Shown: positions 22,860 through 35,385, counted from the first letter of the stretch. The stretch: 64,000 nt of DNA from Pempheris klunzingeri (GCF_042242105.1 NC_092018.1:26406167-26470166), one strand, 5' to 3'. Notes: generated by a model not told the origin, from the letters alone. Translations and numbers: made by a program.

Positions 22860-24715
22860 GAGCGAAAGTCAGTCCTCTTCCTATTTACAAATGTATAAGA
22901 CTGTTTCATTTCGACTAACCTGTGAGTAATCCAGGCTTTTTTTGCGTCAGTGCAGAGCTGTAGACTGAGAGCTGGAAGGAGTTGACGCTGCTTCGGAGCT
23001 GATCTGGCCTGTCTCTGTCCAGTCCACCATCTGTACGGCCGGGGAAAGTGAACCCTCACCCCTCCACCCTGGTGTCAGCCTGAACCCAGCCCACCCTACT
23101 GACGCCTCACTAAAAATCCACCTCCTGAGAAAAAGAAAAAGAAGAAGGAAAAAGTTTGTGAAAGGAGTGAAAATGTTTATCACTACATGTAATAGCAACA
23201 CATGCTGTATTTTTAGTCTTTTTTTTCCTGTTATGTTTCACTTTGCTGTTTTTTTTTTTTTGTGATGGCTGCATTGTTTCTTTATCTGTTTTGGCTTTGT
23301 TTTATTGACCTCTGAACCTGATCTCTCTGAGATAAGAGGAGAAAAGTCTCCAGGTGAAGCCTGAAGCTGTAATTTGTACTGGAAAAGTGTATATTTGTCA
23401 CTAGTTCATACTGAATTTTAACGAAACATTTGTGATTAATACTATTTCTTGAAAATGTGTCACAAAGTGTATATCTTGGTAGGTTTTTAACAGACTTGTT
23501 ACACTAATAATGGTCGGACGACAAACGTCATTAGTCACAGTTAGATAATAGGCCCACGTGAGCTGTACAATTTTGTAAAATATTGTAAATATGACTGGTT
23601 TCTGGGGGGGGGGGGGGCGGGGGGGTCAGCTAATTTTTGTGTCTGGGAAGTGGGAGGCTTTTGGAGAAGCAGTACAATTGCTTCTGTCATCAGACCTTAT
23701 GTGTTGGAAAGCTTGACTGTTGCGTACAATAATTTCAAATGGAGGTCAAGAACATTTCAGTTTGTGTGATGTGATTGTCAGACCAGCCGTATACTGTATT
23801 TCTCTCCTGGAATTTATGAAAAAATATCTAAATTCTGTTACTGCATTCGGCCTGAAACCCTTTCAGCGTTGAGTTCAGCGGGAGAGAGGCTGAGTGTGCG
23901 ACAACACTTTACTTCTGAGTGTGAAAATGCTCCTCTATCAGGAGAGGAAAAAAAAAACATGCTGTTTTCTTACTTTGTCATATTATTGTTTTAACTGTGA
24001 TTTTCAATACGTGATGATTGTTTGTGAAGGAAAATGAAGGAGCAGTCATGCACAGCTAACACTGTTATTGACTCTGCGGGGTGTGTTGATGTTTGTGTGA
24101 GCGTATCATATGGTTTTATACACATTGGTTCCCAATGTGCCATGTGCTGTTTTTTTGGGGTGGGGGGTGGGGTGGGGGGGTACCTCAGTTGCAAATGTGA
24201 AATTTTAATCTGACTTTTTTTGTTATTACATTAACATCGATGTCAAAGTGTGGATGGTTGAACCTTTTACAAAGGTGGTATTTCCAACAGGAAGGGAGGG
24301 GGGGTTTATTAACTCTTGTTTACCTGTCACCCCCCACCCTCCCCCAATCCATCACTGCGTATCCACTGGAGGTCACAGACTGTAGCAATGTGACAGCTAT
24401 TTTTAGACCAAAACAATAATGTTCGGAGCTACTAGGATGTTGCACTGGCCGATCACGATAAATGTGTTTTCCTTCGAATGTTAGCTGAAGAACAAAGCAC
24501 TCTCACTCTACAAAGTACCAGGTTACACATTTTGATACACTCGCTCACTCTGCCGTGGGCTACCGTGGTAGTTCATACTTTGATGCTGTTTTCACTGAAA
24601 AATAACAATCTTGTCAACACTGTAACATTTTCTGATTTTCTTTTTCCTGTCATGTTTATTCCTTTGAAAAAAAAACTTTTTAAAATTCCTAATAAATTAT
24701 TTTAAAACATTCCAT
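22860..24715 (+). other. msi1: msi1 3'UTR
   Basis: Sequence from the stop codon to the first good poly(A) signal AATAAA at 24691-24696, which is followed by a GT-rich stretch. The length (about 1.85 kb) is close to that of mammalian MSI1. It contains an exact Pumilio-type motif TGTAAATA at 23584-23591 and, 12 bases later, long G runs (about 23604-23626) that could form a G-quadruplex in the RNA. No competing gene is visible. Confidence 0.65.
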
Positions 24716-24719
24716 TTAT

Positions 24720-25509
24720 GTGTCCTGTTTGGCTTTTCTTTTTGCACACCATGACACTTTTTTGTCTTTTGAAATACATGTTTTCCTGAATGAGAAGAAT
24801 ACTTTTAACATTTTTTCTCTCGCAGTTATGAAATTTTAGGATTTGTTTGGCATTATTTTACACCAGCATTAGTTGGTGTTGTGTGGCGTTCGGTTAATAT
24901 GCCGTTCAGAACTGCATATTAGGTGAAAGGCTTTTGCTCGTTTTCCTGTCTTACAACAGAAACCTCACATAATAACTGTCAAGGAAACCCCATGATTGCT
25001 TTTTTCTGAATAACTGTAAGCTGTGAAAACAACTGCAGTGGTGTTATTTTAATTCTATCATTCACAAATTGTACCAAGTTTGTCCTAATTTACTATTAAT
25101 TAGTAATACATTACTATAAATCTTTAATAAATTACTTAAAATTACCATAGATTTTGTATTAAATTACCATAAATGTGTACTAAAATAACAGAATTTAGGC
25201 CAAATTGCTATAAATATGTACTAAATTACTACATATCTTCTAAGTTATAAACCAATAAAATGTCTTTCTGCCTTTTTTTGCTGACATTATATCTAAAAAC
25301 CTTTGCTCAGTCTGTCTGCAGGCCTCCAGTCTGCTCAGACCTCCCAGCAGCCTGCCTCTGTGTCCCCCTCACATCCCTCTGCTGGCTGATTTCTCTCTTC
25401 CATCATCACTGCTCCACTGCTTGCCCTCCCTGGCCCCCACCTCCACTCTCCCAGTGTCTCAGCCCCGTTGCCTCGCCTGTCCGCTTTGACTGTCTCCAGG
25501 GAGCCGGTC
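24720..25509. other. Intergenic region between msi1 and the tmem233-like gene
   Basis: Mostly AT-rich, with repeated 'taaattacta' words at 25090-25240. From about 25300 it becomes C-rich and probably includes the 5'UTR of the downstream dispanin gene. No other gene seen. Confidence 0.45.
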
Positions 25510-26709
25510 ATGAACGCCAAGTTCTCGCTGGACGGGATCTCTGACGTCCCGAAGAACAGAGAGGCTCAGGAGATCCCCCCTCTGAGGAACTACCTCTGTC
25601 TGACCATGTTCACCTGTTTCTGCCCTGCATGGCCCATCAATATTGTGGCGCTGGTTTTCTCCGTGCTGGTGAGTCGTACAGTGCTGGAGGCTGTCTGAAG
25701 GTTTCTGGACATGCTTTGCTCCTAATAATTACAGCATAGCATACTTATTTGCCTAGATTAAAGAAGGGAGTTCTGGTGGAAGGTAAGGATAGTGAGGGAT
25801 CATGGCTAATACATGTCAAAAGGTCTGGATATATAGTCCAGATATAGACTGAGACTTTAGACTTTAGACTTAGACTTTTCTTCATTGATCCCCCATAGGA
25901 GGAAATTCAATTCAGTCCAATACTTGATTTCCATTTACATGCTTTGTTTATCTATTGTTCAAGCAACAAACAAGTTATGCATTGCTACAAATGACTTAGT
26001 GCTCGGGGATACAGAAATAGCCTCTCCTCTCATCCTCAGCCTTGCCCATCCTTATAATTGAGAAATGCTTCCACTGATGTGTCTTCAGATTAAATATACT
26101 TTCAGTTTATGGACTACCCGAGTGCCAAACCACGTTCATACCCACTCACTGTTATTATCCCATCTGTGTTTACATGAGAGGAAACTCTTCCTGCAGCTTT
26201 CTGGTAAATATTCCTCACTGGCCAACAAGCCACAATGTTTAAAGAACTTTAAGCATTAGACAGGAGGAACACATTTAGGCTTGTCTCAAGTCTTTAAGGG
26301 GAGAGCTGTGGGTTGTGTTGGGTCGATGTGCCAACAGCAGCTGTTGCATCGTTGTAGCTGTGAGTAACAAGATGAGGCATGCAAGCGCAGCAGTCCACTG
26401 TTCCTCATTGCTGAGGACACTGGCTTCAATGCAAATCTGAATTAGAGAAAACAGAAAAGGAGTAGGAGGAAAAATCGATTATTTCTCTTTAAATGCTAGA
26501 CGTTCACAGAAAGACACATGTCTTGTATAACTGGTGGGTTTTTTTTAAACCCTTCTCTCATCTCATAGGCCCAAAAGAGCTATTACGAAGAGGACTACGA
26601 TGGCTCGAAGCAGCTGGGCCGGAAAGCTCTCCACCTGGGGATTGTGTCTTTTGTCATTGGTCTTGTGATCATCACTGTGTACACCACTGTGCACTTCACC
26701 ACGGTATGA
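25510..26709 (+). CDS. tmem233: Dispanin/CD225 family membrane protein, TMEM233-like
   Basis: Exons 25510-25668 and 26569-26709 encode about 99 aa. The pattern is that of the dispanin (CD225/IFITM-related) family: RNYLCLTMFTCFCPAWPIN followed by IVALVFSVL, an intramembrane hydrophobic segment with paired Cys. A hydrophilic loop with a YYEEDYDGSKQLGRKAL motif follows, and then a C-terminal transmembrane helix (LGIVSFVIGLVIITVYTTV). Human TMEM233 has NYLWLTIVSCFCPAYPINI and the same loop, and lies on 12q24 next to PRKAB1, as here. The ATG at 25510 is the first in frame. The end is ambiguous: reading through ACG GTA TGA ends at 26709, whereas splicing at GTATGA (26704) to an acceptor before 26780 would end in His-Val-Val. 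A poly(A) signal AATAAA lies at 26969-26974. Confidence 0.8.
25850..25912 (-). mobile_element. 3' tail of an L2-like LINE, inside the tmem233 intron
   Basis: On the minus strand it reads AATTTCCTCCTATGGGGGAT followed by caatgaagaaaagtctaagt and TCTAAG-type short repeats. This matches the tail at 46643-46680, an independent copy with ORF2 sequence before it. It is a short 5'-truncated insertion. Confidence 0.6.
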
Positions 26710-27667
26710 GTGCAACAGATATGCGATGCAGTAATCACCAAAAGGACGGAGAGATTTCAAGTGTCTGTTTCCTCCACAGCATGTGGTGTGACCACTTGGG
26801 GAGGAAGAGGAGGAGGTCGTGGAAAAGAGATGAAAATGTCATAGATGGTGGAGTTCCAAGGGATGCAAAGGGGCTCTGCTAAGAGAGAGGAGGTTTTGCA
26901 AGAGCTGGCAGAGTCTCACTTTACTGCTGAATGCATCGTGTTTTCAGCTATTGTGAAAATGTTATTGCAATAAAACTTCTAATAGTTTTAATTGCAAGGT
27001 GAAAGGAACAATTATGTACATGTCTCTATGAAAGAGCAACCTATTAGTACTTGTATTGATAAGAAAAATGCAGCTTTTCAGTAACTAAAGGCCTCTAATG
27101 GACTGATTGAAAACATCCATTATTACTTATTGTTTACCGTAACTACTGATAACTGATTGCTGATGAATTGTGATCTATGACTGGTAATTACAAGCAGAGA
27201 AATATAATGGAAGCATTGCTCTTCTTGTATGTGGGAATAAAAGGACGAAGTAAAAAGTTTCACTTTTCAAAAGAGTTTCATGCGACACAATCCATATTTC
27301 TGAGGTCATTAACGCAATATAACAACATTCAATATTAGTGGTAGCAATAAACAAGGTAAGATACTGTGCAATAGTACGGTGGGGGTTTCATGATACCCAC
27401 TGTGCTTCATCCACTGCCCTCAGCTCACACCCATCTTTGACACCTGTTGCAATGTGTAGAGTCTGAGGGATCGTGTACTCTGCTATGTAATATTAACACT
27501 TTTATGAGGCTAAGAATAGAGCATATAATCTTCAGGCGGTGCAGTGATCCAGCACACTAATCTACTAGTTTAATAAACAACTTATCAAGGTGGAGGGTTT
27601 GTACCTCCATGTGACCCTGGCCAGCACAGTGCACCCTGCCTCACAGCGTAAAATAAATGATACCACA

Positions 27668-28150
27668 TCACTGTCGAGCTGCGGCCATGTGTCTTGGACG
27701 CTCACATGAAGGGAGGAGCAGACTCGTCAGCTGATCGACACCTGCTAGTGAGCCGGATGAGACGCCAGGGAAGGCTGCTGGATGGGCGCCGCAAAGCCCA
27801 AAAATGTGGTGAGGATGAACTGGAGAGGGGTGGTGCAAAGGAGGGGCGCCCCCCCTCTGCCGAACCCACAGACAACTTAAGCAGGGGAAGCAGATCCTTG
27901 TTTTCTGCAGGGTGACTTTCACGGTTGACAGCGCTATGGAGTGAACACCTGAAGGAGCCTCCGAGCCCTTCAGCCTGCCCTCTGTGGAGGAGGCAGAGAT
28001 GGAGGACATAAGGGAAGCCTTATCCATCATTGTGGACCATCTGGTGGACCAGCTCTTTATTCCTACGAGGACACAGGAGGGGCCATGAATCTGCACATCT
28101 AATCTACATGTGTTCTGTGAACTTGGAGAAGGATTATGACCCTGCACTTA
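27668..28150 (+). mobile_element. Decayed non-LTR retrotransposon fragment
   Basis: At 28111-28140 the plus strand reads C-S-V-N-L-E-K-D-Y-D, a recognisable decay of the reverse-transcriptase box (F-V-D-L-E-K-A-Y-D) of L2/Rex-type LINEs. Neighbouring frames are broken by stops and frameshifts. Upstream GC-rich sequence has the look of ORF2 coding sequence, but no motif was identified there. Ends are approximate. Confidence 0.4.
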
Positions 28151-29243
28151 CAACCTGACCTGAGAATCCCTTGTGATCCCCCAGGGAGAGCCAGAGGAAG
28201 TGTCAGGGAGCATCTGGCTCTAATGGACAACAGTACAGACAATTTCTGGTCATGTAATACGGTAATACTATACTGCGATCAATTGTTCATATTTCATCTC
28301 CTTTAGAGATCTTGTCTATCCATAGATAGATAGAAGGAAAATTAAATTGCCATGGCAGCCAGGTACATCTGAATACATTAATAACATCAAAATAATACAC
28401 ACTAAAAACACCCCACCAACATTTTGGACAAGATAAATAGATCCAGAAGTTCCCATTTCCCATTGATGAGGAATGATGCAGCCAAATACACATGTAGTCT
28501 TTTATTTGGATACAAATCACAGAATTTGAATGAAGAGTTGGAACAAGTCAATAGAGAACATGATACTGTCTGACTGTGTGGAATAAGGTTTGTTTTCAGA
28601 GATCCACTCGAGCAGCACCATCAACTGAACTGAAACGATGAGAGGGCCTTCAGAGGAAATAAAGAGAGGACGGAATTTCTGTTCATATCGGTGGTTTTCT
28701 GTCTGATGAATAATCACTGACTGAAATAGTAAATGCGCGTATTGTGGCTCTGCTCTCCGTCCCTGAGCGACGGCGACCTTTTTCCAACACAGAAATACTG
28801 ATGACTCTTTGTGTAGAGTTACAGGCTTTAGATATGTGAAGTACATGAAACAGGATAGCCGTGAGAAGGCCTCAGAGAAATCAGACAGGATACGACACAA
28901 GGACACTGTTTTGCTGAGCTGTAGAAATCGTAGCACACTGTGCTGACTAAAGCTGTCTGTTCTACAGGCAAAACACTCACAGAAAGGCAGTAGAAATCAC
29001 AGATCTATGAGCCAGAGAACTGCATATGTAGCTAAGTTGATCAGAAAGTAAAAGTAAGTATATTTTAGTGACCTTTTATCATGTAATGTCTGAAAAAAAC
29101 TCATAAAGTTAATGATTTTGTTACATCAAGTTAACAAAGCTCCTTTTCTTGTGGTCTTTATCTTGTTAAAATACCCACACTGCTAGCTCTTTCAAACGAC
29201 TCAGGCAGGTACTACTGACACAGAGACACACTAAAACATAAAT

Positions 29244-29268
29244 GCACACACACACACACACACACACA
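29244..29268. repeat. (CA)n microsatellite
   Basis: Twelve or so CA units in the intergenic repeat-rich region. Confidence 0.9.
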
Positions 29269-29599
29269 GACTGTTCAGCACGCAGTTCAGTAAAGTTCGG
29301 TAAAATTAGACATTTTCTTCTGATGGTGCTGGATTGAGAGGGGACAGGTCCAAGTGGCCTATGATATATTTTTTTGCGATCATGAAATATTCAACTTGTG
29401 GTCTTCAGTTTATTCGTAATGGATTTGAGATTAGTTTTACAAAAAAACAGCATTATGAAGGTGTCACTTTGGGGTGTGAGTAGAATTTCTACAAACCAAG
29501 CAATCAGCCAATTAATGGAGAATATAATGTGTAGATTAATCCAAATCATCTCCATATTTCCACCGTAGCCCAAAATGGACAATAAAGGTCATTTCGCTT

Positions 29600-29798
29600 T
29601 TTTGGCAGCTTCAATGCATGAAGAAGAAGGGTGAGGAGGAATACCATTTTGTCATTTAACAAATGGAGGATCACGTGAATCCTTTGGCCACCATAGCTTG
29701 TCTACCTGCTTGAAGAGGTGAGTCAGGGTTGTTCAGTCGTTGCAATCTGCAGCCTCACCGCTAGATGTCACTAAATCTTACACACTGCTCCTTTAAGT
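29600..29798. repeat. Dispersed fish repeat ending in CTAGATGTCACTAAATC
   Basis: The words aatggaggatcacgtgaatc, cagtcgttgcaatctgcagc, ctcaccgctagatgtcacta and cttacacactgctcctttaa occur in the order of a non-autonomous repeat I remember as very common in ray-finned fish. Family assignment is from memory. Confidence 0.55.
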
Positions 29799-30200
29799 CC
29801 CATTTTTATTTTATTTATTTATTTTATTTTAATTTGACTCATAATGGAGTATTTTATTTTTTATTTTTTTTACACCTGAATACTTCCTCTGCCACTACTG
29901 TTGCTTGTCTCACCTTTAGATTCACCGTGTGACCCTTTAGGGGTCGCTGTCCCCATGTTGTGAACCTCCAGTTTGGGATGTTTTCAGGCATGTGTGTGTT
30001 CTTTGTGCTTCTCTGCAATATTATCAACAAAAAACAGACTTTTTTTTGTTATGTGCATGTTTTCATAATCCAAGTTCACGCTCTAAATTTGACAATAAGC
30101 TCAAAATCACTGAGCTGACTGAGCCACAGAGTAACTGGAGACTTTAACTCTCCCTCCGCTCGTGGACAGGAGGCGGAAGAGGTGTGTTTTCTTCCCCCCT

Positions 30201-30227
30201 CACACACACACACACACACACACACAC
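30201..30227. repeat. (CA)n microsatellite upstream of prkab1
   Basis: About 13 CA units in the presumed promoter/5'UTR region of prkab1. Confidence 0.9.
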
Positions 30228-30688
30228 TGAAGTTTCCTCTAAATGGCGAAAAGGCACACCGTGCAGCTGACCACAGGAGGGAAGAGGAAGAAATAAGAGC
30301 AGGAGGGACAAAGAAAACACAGAGGACAGTATTTTTTACTCCGCCTCAGGAGTTAGTCCCGAGAGGAGAACTTCTGCTGCACAAAGACGGAAACAACAAC
30401 GATCAGGAAACCTGACGTGTTTACAGCCACAAACCACAAACAGATGCACGTTGGAGCAGAGACGTCCGTTTGATAACACTTCCTCCAATCAAACCGCATC
30501 TGACAGGATCTAGGTGGGTATTATGGTTCAGACTTGTTCTGTCCCCCGGCTGGTCATGGTGGACAGAGTGAAACCCAAAGGACCAGTGAGGGGCCCCTGG
30601 TGGTCTCTGCCCTGCATGTCCCAGGACGTGCAGAGGTGCTGATGTGGTCTCCCTGTGTGTGTGTCTGCCAGTGTTTGATGCCACCAGG

Positions 30689-33464
30689 ATGGGGAACAGC
30701 AGCAGTGACCGGTCCAGCGGGGGTCAGGGGGAGAGGTCCTACCGAGATGGACAGCCAGGATGCAAAGAGGCCCGTCCCAACATCCTGATGGACAGCTCAG
30801 AGGACGCAGACCTCTTCCAGAGAGAAGATCCAAAGGTGTGCCAACAGGTTTTCACCAGGACTGTGTGTTAGGAAACCAGATGTTCTTTTAATGATTGACA
30901 GATTCCACACCAGTGTTCTGCATGCTTTTACACATTAGTAATGAAATGCATGTGACTAATGTCAAAGTCCAAACGGTCATAATCTTTATTTTTTCACTCA
31001 CATTCAGAATTTTTGGTCTTGAAAGCATGCCACACGTCTCTTTCATGACATCATTGAGAATTTTAAAGCGATTCTGACATTTTTGTTGGTGCATTCAGGT
31101 GCTGAAATCCCAGAGCCAGAGGGCATTGTGTTTCTAATAAAACGTGGTGTCAAGAAAATCAAATCTGGTGGACAAACACAGAGCGGACATGGTTCTTATA
31201 AAGAAGATAGTGTTTTTAATTCATTGCAGTAAAAACATTGCACCAGCTTACAAAGTCTCAGGTTAAGCAAATTCAAGAAAGCATAAACAATATATCTTTG
31301 TGCAGTGCGCAGCTGTAATGTGCCAAAAAATACCTGGTAGATAAATGAATGTTAAAAGGACACTGATATGGTTTGTACATAATGAAGTTATGTGCATTAG
31401 AAAATAAGTGAAATTTATTTTCACACTGTAGCAACAAATTAATTCTATCCATTGTAGACCGTTGTGAGAATGTTACAGATAAGAATCTATATCTATATCA
31501 TGCTTATTGAATTATCAGGTGTGTGTAACGTATTTAGCTAGAAGATTTGGATTCATTTAAGATTTATTCAACTTACCTCAAACACCAGGCCGGTAGAATC
31601 CGTCTTCAGCTGCCTCTCAGCTGGCCCTTTAGTCAAGAAGTGCAGCGCTGGGCGACAGAGTCACAGGCTGAAGGCGATCTCATTAACATGACAACAATAC
31701 ATTGATATCACGCTGTCCAGGCTCCACAGGAAATACAGGAATTTCTGGCCTGGCAGCAGGACCTGGAGAGCGAGAGCAAAAGTCCGACGCAGGCCAGACC
31801 AACTGTGTTCAGGTGGACGGGGGTCGCCAAGGAAGTCTTCGTGTCCGGCTCTTTTAACAACTGGGCCACCAAGATCCCTCTCAACAAAAGGTAGTCTGAC
31901 TCATGCAGCACACGAGGTTGTGCATCCTTTATGTGTGTGCATAGGTGGAAATAACACATGGTTGTCTCTCAACCCCAGTCAGAATAACTTTGTGGCCATT
32001 GTGGACCTGCCAGAGGGAGAGCACCAGTACAAGTTTTGTGTAGACGGTCAGTGGACCTTGGATCCTACTGGGGTGAGTGAAAACTTTAGAGATTTGCGCT
32101 CTTATTTTTTCATGTTCGTACAAATGCCCTCTCTGCTTTCCCTAGAGTTCATATCAAAGTTCTGTTTGCACTCTATCACAGGCCGTGATGACGTCTAAAA
32201 CTGGAACAGTTAATAATGCTATCCAGGTGAAGAGAACCGACTTTGAAGTCTTTGATGCCCTCAGGATCGACTCAGAGGAATCTGCAGACCTCTCAGGTAC
32301 TGCATCCGCATTAATTCATCACCAACTGCTTTCAGACTTTTGATCCTCGTGAACTATTACTGTAATTAAAACTGTTTCTTGTGATTCTCCCCAGACTTGT
32401 CCAGTTCACCTCCTGGCCCCTACCTACAGGATGCATATGTCACCAAGACAGAAGACAAGATCAAACATCCCCCCATCTTACCTCCCCACCTGCTGCAAGT
32501 GCTGCTCAACAAGGACACAGGCATCTCTGTAAGTGCAGGCTCGATGGTGGAATTCACGCTAGACTTAGTAGTGCATACCTTTTTACAACGGCGTGCAATT
32601 TAGCAAAACTCATCCTCTCTCTGAATCCTCTTCAGTGTGACCCGACGCTGCTTCCAGAGCCCAACCACGTCATGCTCAATCACCTGTACGCCCTCTCCAT
32701 CAAGGTAACAAATCCTCCTGCAACATTTGCTTTTTTATTGTGAAATCGGGGGAAGATTATGGATCAAGCCCTTCTGACATGTACGTGTCATTGGTTATCA
32801 TGGATACCTTTAGATGGCATAAATATGATGTGCTGCATGCCATGCATAAGGAAATACTATACTATAGTACGTTTGGATGCTAGAAATCCATGAAAATGTG
32901 AAATTTAATGTGGTGTTTAAAGAGTTAGAATAAAGGGCTTGAAACTAGTAACATAAAAAATGACTATCTGACTGACTAGTTCACTCTTTAGATAAAGAAA
33001 GAAAATAAGTCAGAAAGAGCCAAATTGATTTGAGAATAAACTGAATTTACCATTTCAGAGCCATAAGGTGATGGAAAAGCTTGAAAATGTGTCATTAAAG
33101 TGCTGGAATTTAGGTCTGGATAAGGTGTATAAACCACGTGTAATGTCTTTATCTTGAACTTTAAGTTTAATATTCAAAGACTTTCCCTCATTTTCTGCGG
33201 TCAAGCAAATTATTTTTTACTTAATTCTTCTATTATTCAAAATATGAAACCGTGTTTGGAAATATTACTGCTGGAGCTCTAATATTTATTAACATTTTTC
33301 GAATGAAATCCTGTCAAACAATTTCTGTGTGAGTCGTTAAAGCTTCAGTTATAAGCCTAATTATTCTTCTCGTCATTGTCTTGTAGGATGGAGTGATGGT
33401 TCTCAGTGCAACACACCGATACAAAAAGAAGTATGTGACCACTCTTCTCTACAAGCCGATATAG
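30689..33464 (+). CDS. prkab1: AMP-activated protein kinase, beta-1 regulatory subunit
   Basis: The beta subunit scaffolds the AMPK alpha-beta-gamma trimer and binds glycogen. Exons: 30689-30835, 31721-31890, 31979-32072, 32182-32296, 32395-32528, 32636-32704, 33387-33464, giving 807 nt and 268 aa with consistent phases. MGNSSS gives the N-myristoylation site (Gly2). The carbohydrate-binding module runs from about residue 77 (RPTVFRWTG, VSGSFNNW at 90-97, NNFVAIVDLPEGEHQYKFCV, DGQWTLDPTG). The Ser of SGSF (93) corresponds to the autophosphorylated Ser108 of human beta1. The C-terminal ASC domain (PPILPPHLLQVLLNKDTGIS, EPNHVMLNHLYALSIKDGV, then KKKYVTTLLYKPI) binds alpha and gamma. The alternative, beta2, is less likely because of the N-terminus (ILMDSSEDADLF) and the TMEM233/PLA2G1B neighbourhood. 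No canonical AATAAA was found soon after the stop. Confidence 0.95.
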
Positions 33465-34048
33465 CCCACAGAGCCATGGTCCAGCCTCTTATTTTTGAAA
33501 TGACAATAATTTGCCTGCTCTGAGAACTGTTTTGTTCAAAGTGAACCTAAATATCTTCCTAATATTGATTTTAAACATTTGCACAAGCTGCCTTTTACCA
33601 TCCTGTAATGTCACATTTTGTAAATGTTGCTCTTATTTCGGTTTAAGTTTCTGCACAATGTTTGTCAGTTAATGATCCGACCATGATTACAACCTAGAGC
33701 TTCCTTTCTTATGATGAGTCAGTATCAGCCAAAAACTCCAAGAGAGGAACAGGCAGATATTTCTGATATCACCAAGGGTAATGGTGAGATAAGCACAGCT
33801 GCTATCTGTGCTACATAAGTCCTCCATACGTGAGCAAACACAAACAAGGACATGGAGAGGTTGGAATAATTCAACCTCTCAATGCAAATCTCACTTGCCT
33901 CTTTTATTTCAAGGATGCCTTTTTTTTTTATTTTACTTAATCAAACTTCTGTTAAATCTGGTTTTGTTCAAAAAATTCTAAATCAATGAAAAGGGTTAGA
34001 AATCCAACATTCTCTTGTGTTCTTTTTTTCTTCTGTGGGTTGTATAAC
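33465..34048. other. Convergent 3' ends of prkab1 and pla2g1b
   Basis: The 3'UTR of prkab1 (plus) and of pla2g1b (minus) meet here. For pla2g1b, minus-strand AATAAA signals are read at 33903-33908 and 33927-33932, giving a 3'UTR of 120-150 bases. No other gene seen. Confidence 0.5.
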
Positions 34049-35385
34049 TCAGTTGACACAGTGGACTTTGGGATCCAGGTTCTTGTTTTGTGGGTTGTAT
34101 GTTGTCTGAGCAAAGCATTGAGCCGCCACCCGATCGCACTCGCACACGGCAGCCTGGCACTTATTGTTGGTAGCTGCAGAGATGGGAAATAGAGTCAGGA
34201 AACGATCATGACAATGCCAGTGTGGAGGCGCTCCACAGTACGAGGAGACCACTGGTTTGTAGTGTAGGTATTCTCAACTGGGAATCAAACCCTGGCTGTT
34301 TCACACCAACATACAGGGTTCATATAAAATCTTCACAGTGTGGAAAATGCTTCATTTTAATTGTTAACTCATGCTCATTCAAATGTGCCTGATTTTCAAC
34401 ATAATCTGGTGTAATCTAAAAATCTCTTCATATTTGAAATGAAACAATCCTGTCGACACAGCGTTTCACACCAGATAATAATCGTGATGAAATCATACAG
34501 TCAAAGTTAATATGAACAGCTGGTAAACTAAATAAAGCAACAATATGTATTGATTGCTGTGGCTATAAAGGAATTCTGTAAACTTAATTGTTCAAGGCTT
34601 CAAGTGTCTGGAAATGTATGGTCCAGGTCCCTTCATGTATAGATGTTTAAACACAGCTACCCACATGCAGAGCTGCACACACAGACGTGTTTACACTGAA
34701 TACTTTCAGCGCTGTTTATAGCATATAAAAGTTTATAACATTGAGAAAAATATAGCACGCAAATTCATCAATAACCACCAAAACGGCACAGTTCAGTGGG
34801 GTCTTACCTGAGCAGGTCAGTTGCTGCTTTGAGCAGGTGAAATCATAAACAAGAACATAAGGGAGGTCGGCAATCGCCGTGCATCCAGGAGCCTTTCTGC
34901 TGGTTTGATAGCATTTGTCGTGAACTCTGCAGCACCTATGAATACAGGAGGACAGTGTGCGTTTGACAAAATCCCACGTCTCTTCAGCTTTTCACACTAA
35001 AAAAAAAACAAACAAAATTGGGATGTGACTGCTTCCTACATGTCCACTTCATCCACAGGGGTTCCAGTCCCCCCAAAACCGCACCAACAGCCGTAATCAT
35101 TGTACTCAAATGGGTTAACGCCGGGCTGAGGGCACTTTATCATCTCCCCAAACTGCCATAATGCCTTGGGCAGCAGCGCGCCACTGACCGTACCAGCTGT
35201 GAGCGAGACAAATAAGAACACATGATGAACAAATAGGCAGAGAGGCACTGTGGTGGATTAAAAAAGACCTAAATGGTAACAGCACTATCTTATGTTATTT
35301 GAAGGACTGTTACATATTGGCATTTTTTGTCCCCAGTCTTACCAGTGAGAAGCAGCAGCAGCAGAGGAGCTGTCATCACATTCAT
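34049..35385 (-). CDS. pla2g1b: Secreted phospholipase A2, group IB (pancreatic)
   Basis: A calcium-dependent digestive enzyme that releases the sn-2 fatty acid of phospholipids. Minus-strand exons in order: 35343-35385, 35040-35196, 34808-34935, 34049-34173, giving 453 nt and 150 aa in phase. It has a signal peptide ([15 protein letters not shown]), then a short pro-segment ending LLPK before [11 protein letters not shown]. Human PLA2G1B has SPR before AVWQF, so tryptic activation after Lys25 is expected. The Ca-binding loop is [13 protein letters not shown], the catalytic pair is His72-Asp73 in CCRVHDKCY, and the second catalytic Asp is D123 in [11 protein letters not shown]. The spacing between CC and the later FTCS equals the human group IB spacing. 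Exon 2 ends with the donor GTAGGA, producing Met before the Cys pair where mammals have Lys. Human PLA2G1B also lies on 12q24. Confidence 0.93.

Larger units (their letters stand above)
26990..30160. other. Repeat-rich intergenic region between tmem233 and prkab1
   Basis: No gene is supported. A second AATAAA at 27236-27241 may serve tmem233. The region holds a LINE reverse-transcriptase relic (27668-28150), a short tail-like repeat with GATA units near 28310-28345, a (CA)n tract and a dispersed repeat at 29560-29800. The minus-strand frames at 27668-28147 and 28517-28936 lack splice signals and domains. Confidence 0.5.

Noticed and set aside
27668-28147. 159-aa minus-strand frame as a gene
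   Set aside because: The plus strand here carries decayed LINE reverse-transcriptase sequence, so the minus frame is an accident.
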